A stretch of 64,000 bases of DNA from Streptomyces viridochromogenes DSM 40736 (GTDB taxonomy: Bacteria; Actinomycetota; Actinomycetes; Streptomycetales; Streptomycetaceae): NCBI RefSeq assembly GCF_000158955.1, contig NZ_GG657757.1:7917676-7981675 (forward strand), written 5' to 3'. Below are positions 22,656 to 30,138 of the stretch, piece after piece; the stretch's first letter is position 1; each line of letters starts with the position of its first letter. The notes under the pieces were generated by a model. It was not told the origin of the DNA. It made no database searches and saw only the letters and a program-made list of their open reading frames with translations. The position numbers and the translations under genes were made by a program.

Positions 22656-22684
22656 TTGTGCGCAATTTAATTGCTGGCTAGCGT
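22656..22684 (+). promoter_or_regulatory. Promoter with OhrR/MarR-like box (catalase-like gene)
   Basis: A -35 TTGTGC (22656-22661), a 17-bp spacer and a -10 TAGCGT (22679-22684, the Streptomyces TAGNNT type) are present. The spacer contains the palindrome GCAAT-TTA-ATTGC (22662-22674). Its CAATT-N-AATTG core equals that of the organic-peroxide regulator OhrR. Together with a catalase-family gene downstream this suggests peroxide control. Confidence 0.5.
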
Positions 22685-22720
22685 CTGAGGTCAGGAGCAT
22701 CCACACATGGAGGCAGCACC

Positions 22721-23833
22721 ATGGATCCCGTCCGCTACGAGCATTACCGTCCCGTCGAACGTCCGACCTATCAGGAAGAGTTGGACGCCGTGGTCGCACA
22801 GGTGGCGCAGCGCACCGGCGCCTCGGTCGAGCGTGAGGCCGTCGGCCGCGCCGTCCGCACCGCCCACGGAAAGACCTACGGCCTGCTGAAGGCCACCGTC
22901 ACGGTCGGTGACAATCACGGCTTCCACGCGCAGGGCATCTTCGCGAGGCCCACCGAGTACGACGCCGTCGTCCGTTACTCCAACGGTCTGGGCCACCAGC
23001 GTCCCGACCATCAGCTGGGCGCGGCGTGCGGGATGGGCATCAAGCTGTTCGGGGTCCCCGGACCCTCATTGCTGGCCGACGAACCCGACACCGGTACCTT
23101 CGACCTCAACCTGATCAACAACGACGTCTTCTTCGCGAACACGGCCTACGACTACATGGTTATCGAGGATCTGTTCGCGGAGCTGCCCGAAGCCCTGGTG
23201 AACCCCGCCCGCCGCAAGACCTGGATGGCGGAGTTCCTGACCCGCCGGGGCACGCTCACCGACCCGGACGGCTGGCTGTGGGACGAACTGTTCGCCATGC
23301 TCTCGTTCACCACCGTCCCGCGCAGAAACCTGCTGTCGTACACCTACAACAGCATGGGCGCCTTCCGGTACGGCGATCACATCGCCAAGATCCGCACCGT
23401 GCCGACGGCCGAGTCCCTGGCCGCTCTCACGCACCAGATCGTGGACGTGCGCGCGGACAACGAGGCGTTTCGCCGCACCCTGGTTGCCGAGGCCGCGGAA
23501 CGGGACCACTCCTTCGAGCTCCAAGTGCAGCTGAACACCGATCTGGCTCGTATGCCGGTCGACAACACCTCCGTGAAGTGGCCCGACGAGTTGTCCCCCT
23601 GGGTGACCGTCGCCCGTGTGGACCTCCCGCGTCAGGACATCGGCGGGGACGACAACGTGACGGCCGCCGACGCCACGTCGATCACACCGTGGCGCTCACG
23701 AGAGGAGCACCGGCCCATCGGCGAGATCCAGCGGGTGCGGCAGGAGGTCTACCGGCGCTCGTCCATCGAGCGGCACCGCATCAATGGACAGCAGCGGCGC
23801 GAACCGGTCAGCAGCGCGCACGTGCTCGGCTGA
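22721..23833 (+). CDS. Catalase-like heme protein (y4iL-like group)
   Basis: A 370-residue protein starting at ATG 22721 with GGAGG upstream. It has catalase-fold features: HGKTYGLLKATVTV, FARPTEYDAVVRYSNG (where catalases have the distal-side R-F-S), and a C-terminal PWRSREEHRPIGEIQRVRQE-type segment. It resembles the small catalase-like proteins annotated from rhizobial y4iL more than true catalases. These are about 350 residues, lack the large wrapping and C-terminal domains, and are thought to react with peroxides or lipid hydroperoxides. The cytoplasmic enzyme is apparently expressed alone from a peroxide-type promoter. Confidence 0.8.
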   Translation: MDPVRYEHYRPVERPTYQEELDAVVAQVAQRTGASVEREAVGRAVRTAHGKTYGLLKATVTVGDNHGFHAQGIFARPTEYDAVVRYSNGLGHQRPDHQLGAACGMGIKLFGVPGPSLLADEPDTGTFDLNLINNDVFFANTAYDYMVIEDLFAELPEALVNPARRKTWMAEFLTRRGTLTDPDGWLWDELFAMLSFTTVPRRNLLSYTYNSMGAFRYGDHIAKIRTVPTAESLAALTHQIVDVRADNEAFRRTLVAEAAERDHSFELQVQLNTDLARMPVDNTSVKWPDELSPWVTVARVDLPRQDIGGDDNVTAADATSITPWRSREEHRPIGEIQRVRQEVYRRSSIERHRINGQQRREPVSSAHVLG

Positions 23834-23844
23834 GCCGGCCGAGC
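23824..23844 (+). terminator. Short stem-loop spanning the catalase-like stop codon
   Basis: GCTCGGC (23824-23830) pairs with GCCGAGC (23838-23844), loop 7 nt containing the TGA. It is a modest stem and a possible terminator. Confidence 0.3.
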
Positions 23845-24170
23845 CACGTCCCGTCACCTGCGCCGACCGTGCTCGGAGACCGTCCTGCCCGTTCACGATG
23901 CGGGGGGGGGGGGAGAGAGACTGGGAGCTCCCGCGGGTGCGTGTCCTGGGCCGGGGCTGGCACTTGGCGATCCCCCGCTCCACCGCGTCACGCGCCCCGG
24001 TCTGTACTGGCGGGTCTCCCCGTCGCGCGACCACGAATGGACGAACACGCCCCGCCTGCACTCCGCCCTCCGCACGGCCCTTCTCCGCAGGAAGTCGCCC
24101 CCCTCTGACACCCGCCCCGGCCGATCCTGAGCCCGGCCGGGGTGGGACGCGCAGGGTGTCACGCACCCCC
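23834..24170. other. Intergenic stretch with a 12-base G run
   Basis: This is 337 bp between the catalase-like gene and the convergent phosphatase-fold gene. It contains G12 at 23902-23913 followed by AGAGAGA. No reading frame on either strand has family motifs. The homopolymer lies outside any gene I can support. Confidence 0.6.
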
Positions 24171-24794
24171 TCACAGGTATTGCCCGCCGCCTGATGCCGA
24201 CCCCTCTCCGTCATGTCCGCGGAGTCGGCCAGCCAGAACGGTCCCCATTCGCAGATTCCAGCGTCCTGCCCGGCCGCTGAGCTGGACGCTGGACAAGGGG
24301 GGAACGTCAACGCGCCAGAACGAGGGCAGCGGCGCGTCCAGCGCGCGCACTACGGCCGCGCGCGCCACGGCCTGTTCGACTACGGCGAGAACCTGTCCCG
24401 CATCCGGTGGCAGTGCGCCCAGCCAGGAGGCGACCCGACGGTACAGCTGAGCCACCGACTCGCCACCGTGCGGCGCTGCGTCAGGGTCCTTCATCCATAT
24501 GCCGAGCCCGGCCTCGTCCTCGGCGGCGACCGCGGCGAGTGTGCGGCCGCGCCAGTTGCCCATGTCGATGTCCCGCAGCGCCGCTTCCTCGACGACGGCT
24601 TCCCACCCCAGGGCTGCGGCCGTCTGCCCGCACCGCCGTGACGGCGCCGCGTAAAGGGTGGCGTTGACAGGCAGGGCTCCGGCGAGAGCCCGCGTCTGCC
24701 GCAGAGCCCGTTCGTCGAGCGGGGCGTCAACTCCGAAGCGCACCGGGCGTTGTGCGGGCGCTGGGGCACACACCAGCGTGAGCCTGACGGTCAT
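24171..24794 (-). CDS. Histidine-phosphatase-fold protein lacking the catalytic histidines
   Basis: This 207-residue protein aligns by pattern to CobC/phosphoglycerate-mutase-like phosphatases: APSRRCGQTAAALGW (the S-x-x-R-x-x-QTA segment), RDIDMGNWRGRTLAAV, and the HGGESVAQL loop. The N-terminal RHG is LVCAPA, however, and the late catalytic His (normally V-x-H-G) is VVEQAV. It should not form the phospho-histidine intermediate. It is divergent from a cobalamin riboswitch and cbtB-cbtA, so it may bind a corrinoid or cobalamin-pathway ligand, or be a regulator. Start 24794 follows GAAGGGG. Confidence 0.75.
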   Translation of the reverse strand: MTVRLTLVCAPAPAQRPVRFGVDAPLDERALRQTRALAGALPVNATLYAAPSRRCGQTAAALGWEAVVEEAALRDIDMGNWRGRTLAAVAAEDEAGLGIWMKDPDAAPHGGESVAQLYRRVASWLGALPPDAGQVLAVVEQAVARAAVVRALDAPLPSFWRVDVPPLSSVQLSGRAGRWNLRMGTVLAGRLRGHDGEGSASGGGQYL

Positions 24795-24867
24795 AAAGGC
24801 CCCTTCCCCGAGGATCGATTCATCGTAGGTGGCGTACGCCATGTTGGCCGAAGTGCTTCTTGCCCCT

Positions 24868-24995
24868 ACGCTCTGGGACGACAAGGACGACGGCGCCACG
24901 GAAGTCCGGTGCAAACCCGGCACGGTCGCGCCACTGTGTGCCACCTCACCGGCCAGGTGAGGGTGGTGAGTCAGACCCCAACGCTGTCGTCGAGT
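24868..24995 (+). ncRNA. Cobalamin (B12) riboswitch
   Basis: The core GTCCGGTGCAAACCCGGCAC (24904-24923) and then GGTCGCGCCACTGTG (24924-24938) match the adenosylcobalamin riboswitch consensus (GGTG-x-AA-x-CC-G-CACGG-x-CCGCCACTGT). The downstream AGTCAGACC (24969-24977) is the other invariant block. It ends about 45 bp before the cbtB start, so it probably controls cbtB-cbtA by occluding the GAGGAGG site or terminating the transcript when cobalamin is abundant. Boundaries are approximate. Confidence 0.92.
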
Positions 24996-25039
24996 GCTCC
25001 ACACGATGCGGGACGCGTTGTTCCCGAGGAGGTCTCGCC

Positions 25040-25258
25040 ATGGCGCAGTCCACTGCCGCCCCCAGCTCCACCACCCAGACCGTCACGCCACTGCCGCTGC
25101 GGACGCTCGCACCCTGGGCCGTCTTCTTCGGTGTCCTGATGCTGGTCCTGCTGTACTTCGTCGGCGCCGAGCAGGGTGCCACCGCCGTGCTTTCCGGTGA
25201 GAACGTTCATGAGTGGGTGCACGACTCGCGCCACCTCCTCGGCTTCCCCTGCCACTGA
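25040..25258 (+). CDS. cbtB: Cobalt transporter subunit CbtB
   Basis: A 72-residue protein with GAGGAGG 7 nt before ATG 25040. It has one transmembrane helix (LAPWAVFFGVLMLVLLYFVG, about 25-44) and the CbtB C-terminal signature HEWVHDSRHLLGFPCH, whose His and Cys residues are thought to bind Co2+. It is encoded behind the cobalamin riboswitch and 14 bp before cbtA. Confidence 0.95.
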   Translation: MAQSTAAPSSTTQTVTPLPLRTLAPWAVFFGVLMLVLLYFVGAEQGATAVLSGENVHEWVHDSRHLLGFPCH

Positions 25259-25272
25259 CGGAGTCCTCATCC

Positions 25273-26019
25273 ATGAACTCGGTCACTGTTCGCACCCTTC
25301 TGGTGCGCGGCATGCTCGCCGGTCTTGGTGCCGGCGTGCTTGCCTTCGTCTTCGCATACCTGGTCGGAGAAGGCCCGGTGAACGCTGCCATCGCGTTCGA
25401 AGAGGCCAACTCCCATGAACACGGCGGCGAGGAACTCGTCAGCCGTTCCCTGCAGTCGACGGCGGGGCTCGCCACGGGGCTCCTCGTCTTCGGAGTCGCC
25501 ATCGGCGGAATCGCGGCCCTGGCGTTCTGCTTCGCGCTCGGGCGGATCGGACGGTTCGGCGCCCGGGCCACGGCGGCTCTGACCGCGCTCGCTGGGTTCC
25601 TGCTCCTCTACCTGGTGCCGATCCTGAAGTACCCCCCGAACCCGCCCGCCGTCGGTAGTCCGGACACCGTCGGCAAACGCACCATCCTGTTCGTGCTGAT
25701 GATCGCGCTCAGCGTACTGTTGGGCATCGCCGCCGTCCTTCTGGGCCGCAAGTTCGCCCCTGTATGGGGCAACTGGAACGCCTCGACTGCCGCGGGGGTG
25801 GCTTTCGTGGCGGTGGTCGCGATGGCGATGGCTGTGCTGCCTTCCGGGGACAACGCCCCCAAGGGCTTCCCGGCCACCGATCTGTGGGAGTTCCGTACGG
25901 CGTCCATCGGCATTCAAGCAGTGCTGTGGGCGGCGTTCGGGCTGACGTTCGGCTTCCTGGCCGAACGGGTTCTCGAACCACGACCGGCCCGCAGCCCGGC
26001 TTCAACAGTGACTGCCTGA
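25273..26019 (+). CDS. cbtA: Cobalt transporter CbtA
   Basis: This 248-residue membrane protein has about six helices. It starts MNSVTVRTLLVRGMLAGLGA, carries the acidic/His segment FEEANSHEHGGEE near 43-55 (possible metal relay) and the family motif LVPILKYPPNPPAVG near 119-133. CbtA is the membrane component of the cobalt importer under B12-riboswitch control, supplying Co2+ for cobalamin synthesis. The cbtB-cbtA order and spacing are standard. Confidence 0.95.
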   Translation: MNSVTVRTLLVRGMLAGLGAGVLAFVFAYLVGEGPVNAAIAFEEANSHEHGGEELVSRSLQSTAGLATGLLVFGVAIGGIAALAFCFALGRIGRFGARATAALTALAGFLLLYLVPILKYPPNPPAVGSPDTVGKRTILFVLMIALSVLLGIAAVLLGRKFAPVWGNWNASTAAGVAFVAVVAMAMAVLPSGDNAPKGFPATDLWEFRTASIGIQAVLWAAFGLTFGFLAERVLEPRPARSPASTVTA

Positions 26020-26408
26020 GCCGCGAGAACACGCAAGGCGGGGTCTGTCCGGGGGCGCGCCCGGGCTGGATCCCGCCGTATGTGTTTTGTGAGTCCGGTC
26101 AGAAGGCGACCGCCATCGAGGGAAGGGCGGCGAAGTCAGGCGCGAGTCCCTTCCCGTCACGGTGCATGTGGGCGGCGGGTGGCCGGGTCCGAGCAGCCCT
26201 CCCAGGCAGAGTCAGCCGAGGAAAAGCCGAAGCACGCACAGTTAGGCGCGCGGCCGTCACCCAGTTCCCGTGCGGGCCGCCCCCGCACGCGGTGACCGAT
26301 CAGGTCGCCGGGCGCTCGCCGCAGCAAACAAGCCAATCATCTGACGAGTTAACCCGGTGTTTCGGCACGGGTGGTCGATCACTTCCAGCGAGCCGCTAGG
26401 ATCACGGC
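26020..26408. other. Intergenic stretch, no gene recognised
   Basis: 389 bp. A GC-rich self-complementary stretch near 26049-26064 (CCGGGGGCGCGCCCGG) just after cbtA may act as a terminator. The last 60 bp before 26409 are relatively AT-rich (ACAAGCCAATCATCTGACGAG) and are the likely promoter region. Open frames here lack motifs. Confidence 0.45.
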
Positions 26409-26867
26409 ATGATTACGGCTTGGTCGCCCCGGCGCATCGTCAGGGCCCGCACTGGTGCGGGTCCGCTGCTGCGCGTGCTGGCCTTGGCCGTGCTCCTGTT
26501 CGGCGTCCTCGTGACGCACGGCGTGCACGCAGAGAGCGTCACGGGACACCTCTCCACCAGCGCGACAGCCTTCGCTGCACCGTCGGACGGCGGCGTTCGC
26601 CATGCAGCCGTCGAACCGGCGGTGCTGTCCGCCGCTGATGCCGAAGACCATCACGGGGGTCATGGGCCGTCCCATCCTGGCGAGCACTGCCTGTCCGGAC
26701 AGCCTCAGCAGGCTTCTGCCCTGGTATCGCCCTGCCTTGCAGCGTCGGTTCGCGAAGCGGCCAGTTCCTACGACGCCTCAACCGTCCGAGGGCCGGCCGC
26801 TGGTGGCCCCATGGATGGTGAGTCTTCCGTGGCTCTCAGAGCAGCTTCCGTGGTGCGGCAGGTCTAG
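26409..26867 (+). CDS. Small His-rich exported or membrane-anchored protein (DUF6153-like)
   Basis: A 152-residue protein. The Arg-rich start is followed by a hydrophobic helix (LLRVLALAVLLFGVLVTHGV, about 21-40) and an external part with a metal-binding-looking EDHHGGHGPSHPGEHC near 79-94. It resembles DUF6153 proteins of Streptomyces, whose function is unknown to me. The ribosome site is weak. The position next to the cobalt importer makes a metal-related role possible, but this is inference. Confidence 0.6.
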   Translation: MITAWSPRRIVRARTGAGPLLRVLALAVLLFGVLVTHGVHAESVTGHLSTSATAFAAPSDGGVRHAAVEPAVLSAADAEDHHGGHGPSHPGEHCLSGQPQQASALVSPCLAASVREAASSYDASTVRGPAAGGPMDGESSVALRAASVVRQV

Positions 26868-27046
26868 AGGTACGCAGTTCCTCCAACCGGCCTGCCGAAT
26901 GTCACCGGTTCGGCTGGTACCGCGCGACGAGCGTCCTGTCCCGTGCTCATGATGGGTCGTCACGTTCGTCGAAGCCGTCCTGCCCCCACCCATGTCTGCG
27001 CCTCACTCCGGGCTTGCCGGAGACGTGGCAGCAGCGCGGAGGACCC

Positions 27047-27475
27047 GTGTCGACCCATTCCCGTATGTCCGCGCACGCCCTATGGGCCCCACGCGGCTCA
27101 TCGTTGTCCCGCCGATTCGTGTCGGCGATCCGCGGCGCCCTCGTGATGGCGCTCGTGCTCTGCGCCGTCCTGCACGGCGTGCCCGAGGAGAGGCACGAGT
27201 CGGTGTCCGTGCCTGCCGCCTTCTCGGCGATGGCAGCGGACAAGGTCCCGCATGGCCCCCACGCTCCTCACGGGGCCGAGGAGTGTGCGGCGGACGGGAT
27301 CGTGCGCACCGTGGCCCAGCCGGCCGAGGGACTTGCCCTCGGCGCGATGGCCGTCGTCCTCCTTGCCGTGTCCGTGGTGGTCGGGAAGCCCCTCGTACGG
27401 CGTGACCGCCGTAGACGTCGCAGCGCACGCACCGGCCGTCTGGCGCTGGCTCGTACGTCGCGGTGGCGGATTTAG
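27047..27475 (+). CDS. Small membrane protein of unknown function
   Basis: 142 residues from GTG 27047, chosen for GGAGGA at 27038. There are two hydrophobic helices (about 25-43, AIRGALVMALVLCAVLHGV, and about 91-111, GLALGAMAVVLLAVSVVVG). They flank an external loop with HGPHAPHGAEEC, and a strongly basic C-terminus follows. The pattern (one helix, then His/Cys-rich loop) resembles the preceding small protein, so the two may be distant paralogues. No family is recognised with confidence. Confidence 0.55.
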   Translation: MSTHSRMSAHALWAPRGSSLSRRFVSAIRGALVMALVLCAVLHGVPEERHESVSVPAAFSAMAADKVPHGPHAPHGAEECAADGIVRTVAQPAEGLALGAMAVVLLAVSVVVGKPLVRRDRRRRRSARTGRLALARTSRWRI

Positions 27476-27611
27476 ACCACTCGCTCGCAGCCGACCGACT
27501 TCACGGCTGCCGCGTGCCCATGGCCTGAGCGCGGACGCATCGTCCGCCCATGACCAGGACGCGCGAGATGAACCGCACCGGATTTCATCGAGCGAGAGTG
27601 AACACAAAGAC

Positions 27612-28757
27612 ATGCAGTCATTGACCAAGGCCGCGACGCCCTCCGGCCGGTCCGCCCTGTCCGGGCTGGTGGGCAACACCCCGCTGCTGCGGGTGTCGGA
27701 GCCGCTGGCCCCGAGCGGGCGTGGCTTCTGGGCGAAGCTCGAAGGCTTCAACCCCGGCGGCATCAAGGACCGTCCGGGGCTGCACATGGTGGAGCGGGCC
27801 CGTGCCCGTGGCGACCTGCGGCCCGGCGGGCGGATCATCGAGTCCACCAGCGGGACCCTGGGACTGGGACTGGCTCTGGCCGGGATGGTGTACGGCCATC
27901 CGGTCACCCTGGTCACCGATCCGGGGCTGGAGTTGTCCATGACCCGGCTGCTGACCGCCTACGGCGCCCAGGTCAACGTCGTCTCCGAGCCGCACCCCAC
28001 CGGCGGCTGGCAGCAGGCCCGCCGCGACCGCGTACAGCGGCTGCTGGAGCAGCACCCCGGCTCCTGGTGCCCGGACCAGTACAACAACCCCGACAACGTC
28101 GCCGCCTACACACCGCTGGCTCTCGAACTCGCCTCCGAGATGGGACACATCGACGTGCTGGTGTGCAGCGTCGGCACCGGCGGCCACTCGGCCGGCGTCT
28201 CCCGCGTCCTGCGCCAGCTCTACTCCGAGCTGACCGTCGTCGGTGTGGACACCATCGGCTCCACGATTTTCGGCCAGCCCGCCCGACCCCGCCTGATGCG
28301 CGGCCTCGGCTCCAGCATCTACCCCCGCAACGTCGCCTACGAGAACTTCTCCGAGGTGCACTGGGTGGCCCCGCACGAGGCCGTGTGGACCTGCCGCCAA
28401 CTGGCCGCCTCCCACTACGCCACCGGTGGCTGGAGCGTCGGCGCGGTCGCGCTGGTGGCCGGCTGGCTGGCCCGCACGATGCCGGCGGACGCACGGATCG
28501 TCGCGATCTTCCCCGACGGCCCGCAGCGATACCTGGGGACCGTCTACGACGACGACTACTGCGCCGCCCACGGCCTGCTGGAGTCGCCACCGGCACTCGA
28601 ACCGGAGCTGCTCGGCCGCCTGGACGAGAAGGAGGTCACCCGCTGGACCCGGTGCACCGACGTCGTCGACCCCCTCACCCTGCAGGGCGCTCAGGGTGCT
28701 CAAGGCGCTCAGGGCGCATCGGAGGCAGAGCCCGACGCTTCGGAGGAGGACCGGTGA
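27612..28757 (+). CDS. PLP-dependent cysteine-synthase-like enzyme (fold type II)
   Basis: This 381-residue protein has the cysteine synthase / cystathionine-beta-synthase core. LVGNTPLLRVSE lies near 18-29 and the PLP lysine is in NPGGIKDRPG near 52-56. A substrate loop ESTSGTLGLGLA replaces the usual TSGNTG, losing the Asn that contacts PLP. The phosphate-binding GTGGHSAG lies near 190-197. The loop difference and the MFS and DUF1015 neighbours suggest a specialised beta-replacement enzyme rather than housekeeping CysK. The C-terminus carries (Gly-Ala-Gln)n repeats from a 9-bp tandem repeat near 28685-28715. The start is ATG 27612. The stop overlaps the MFS start (GTGA). Confidence 0.85.
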   Translation: MQSLTKAATPSGRSALSGLVGNTPLLRVSEPLAPSGRGFWAKLEGFNPGGIKDRPGLHMVERARARGDLRPGGRIIESTSGTLGLGLALAGMVYGHPVTLVTDPGLELSMTRLLTAYGAQVNVVSEPHPTGGWQQARRDRVQRLLEQHPGSWCPDQYNNPDNVAAYTPLALELASEMGHIDVLVCSVGTGGHSAGVSRVLRQLYSELTVVGVDTIGSTIFGQPARPRLMRGLGSSIYPRNVAYENFSEVHWVAPHEAVWTCRQLAASHYATGGWSVGAVALVAGWLARTMPADARIVAIFPDGPQRYLGTVYDDDYCAAHGLLESPPALEPELLGRLDEKEVTRWTRCTDVVDPLTLQGAQGAQGAQGASEAEPDASEEDR

Positions 28758-30055
28758 AGGGCTTGATCACCCAGGTCCGGTCATACGAAGGCAGCGTCCA
28801 GCTGTTGATGGTCAACCAGTTCACCATCAACCTCGGCTTCTACATGCTGATGCCCTATCTGGCCGCCCACCTCTCCGGAACGCTCGGCCTGGCCGGCTGG
28901 ATCGTCGGACTCGTCCTCGGCGTACGCAACTTCAGCCAGCAGGGCATGTTCCTGGTCGGTGGCACACTCGCCGACCGGCTCGGCTACAAGCCGCTGATCG
29001 TCGCCGGATGCGTGCTGCGCACCCTCGGCTTCGCGACCCTCGGACTGGTCGATTCCCTGCCTGCCCTGCTCGCCGCCTCAGCGGCCACCGGGCTGGCCGG
29101 GGCGCTGTTCAACCCGGCCGTACGGGCGTACCTCGCGGCCGACGCGGGGGAGCGCAGGGTCGAGGCGTTCGCCCTGTTCAACGTGTTCTACCAGGCAGGC
29201 ATCCTGCTGGGCCCGCTGGCCGGCATGGTGCTGACCGGGGTGGACTTCCGCATCACCTGCCTGGTGTCGGCCGGGATCTTCGCGCTGCTGAGCGTCGTAC
29301 AGATCCGCGCACTGCCCGCAAGGAGGTCACAGGACGCCAAGCGGCAGGACGCTCACGCCGGCCAGGGTGTGCTCACCCAATGGCGCGGCATCCTCGCCAA
29401 CCGGCCGTTCCTGCTCTTCTCAATCGCCATGATCGGCTCCTACGTCCTGTCCTTCCAGGTCTACCTGGCGCTGCCGCTGGAGGTACGCCGGCTCGGTGGC
29501 GACGGGGAGTTCGGCACGGCGGCCGTGGCGATGCTCTTCGCCGTCTCCGGGCTGACCACGATCCTCGGTCAGACACGGGTGACGGCGTGGTGCAAGGCAC
29601 GGTACGAGCCAGGACAGGCACTCGTGCGCGGACTGGCAGCGATGGGGCTGGCCTTCGTGCCTCTGCTTGTCGCCGCCGCCGTGCCCGTACCGGAGTCCGG
29701 GATCGGATTGTGGCTGCTCGCGGCGGTCCCGCCGACGCTCGCCGCGCTGCTGCTGGCCATCGGCACGATGATCGCCTATCCGTTCGAGATGGACACCATC
29801 GTCCGCCTCTCCGGTGACCGCCTCGTCGCCACCCACTACGGGCTGTACAACACGATCTGCGGCATCGGCATCACCGTCGGGAACCTCGGCACGGGCGCCG
29901 CGCTCGACGCCGCCCGCGCGGCCGGGATGCCAGCGCTGCCCTGGATCACCCTGTGCACGCTCGGCCTGGTCTGCGCGGCCGCCCTGTACGGCCTGCACCG
30001 CACCGGCCGACTGGCGGCGCCGCCGACCTCCGAGCCGCTCGCCGCGACCGTCTGA
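28754..30055 (+). CDS. MFS transporter
   Basis: A 433-residue major facilitator starting at GTG 28754, overlapping the cysteine-synthase-like gene by 4 bp, with AGGAGG just upstream. It has about 12 helices. The loop 2-3 motif GGTLADRLGYKPLIVAG near 73-89 is the MFS motif A (G-x-x-x-D-R-x-G-x-x). It most likely exports the product, or imports the substrate, of the enzyme encoded upstream. A GC-rich hairpin lies just behind the stop. Confidence 0.9.
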   Translation: MKGLITQVRSYEGSVQLLMVNQFTINLGFYMLMPYLAAHLSGTLGLAGWIVGLVLGVRNFSQQGMFLVGGTLADRLGYKPLIVAGCVLRTLGFATLGLVDSLPALLAASAATGLAGALFNPAVRAYLAADAGERRVEAFALFNVFYQAGILLGPLAGMVLTGVDFRITCLVSAGIFALLSVVQIRALPARRSQDAKRQDAHAGQGVLTQWRGILANRPFLLFSIAMIGSYVLSFQVYLALPLEVRRLGGDGEFGTAAVAMLFAVSGLTTILGQTRVTAWCKARYEPGQALVRGLAAMGLAFVPLLVAAAVPVPESGIGLWLLAAVPPTLAALLLAIGTMIAYPFEMDTIVRLSGDRLVATHYGLYNTICGIGITVGNLGTGAALDAARAAGMPALPWITLCTLGLVCAAALYGLHRTGRLAAPPTSEPLAATV

Positions 30056-30076
30056 CCCACCGGCCCTCCGGCCCAG

Positions 30077-30105
30077 GGGCGGGGCACCACACGGTGCCCC
30101 CGCCC
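30077..30105 (+). terminator. GC-rich hairpin between the MFS and DUF1015 genes
   Basis: GGGCGGGGCACC (30077-30088) pairs with GGTGCCCCCGCCC (30093-30105) across a 4-nt loop with one bulged C. It sits 21 bp after the MFS stop and 34 bp before the DUF1015 start. It could terminate the first two genes or attenuate read-through. Confidence 0.6.
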
Positions 30106-30138
30106 TCATCGGGCCCTGCCTTCTGCGAGGAGTCCTCC

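Noticed and set aside
26020..26408. tRNA or small RNA gene after cbtA
   Set aside because: No cloverleaf-type arms, no GTTCRA-type T-loop and no 3' acceptor pattern could be found by eye; only a short GC-rich palindrome.
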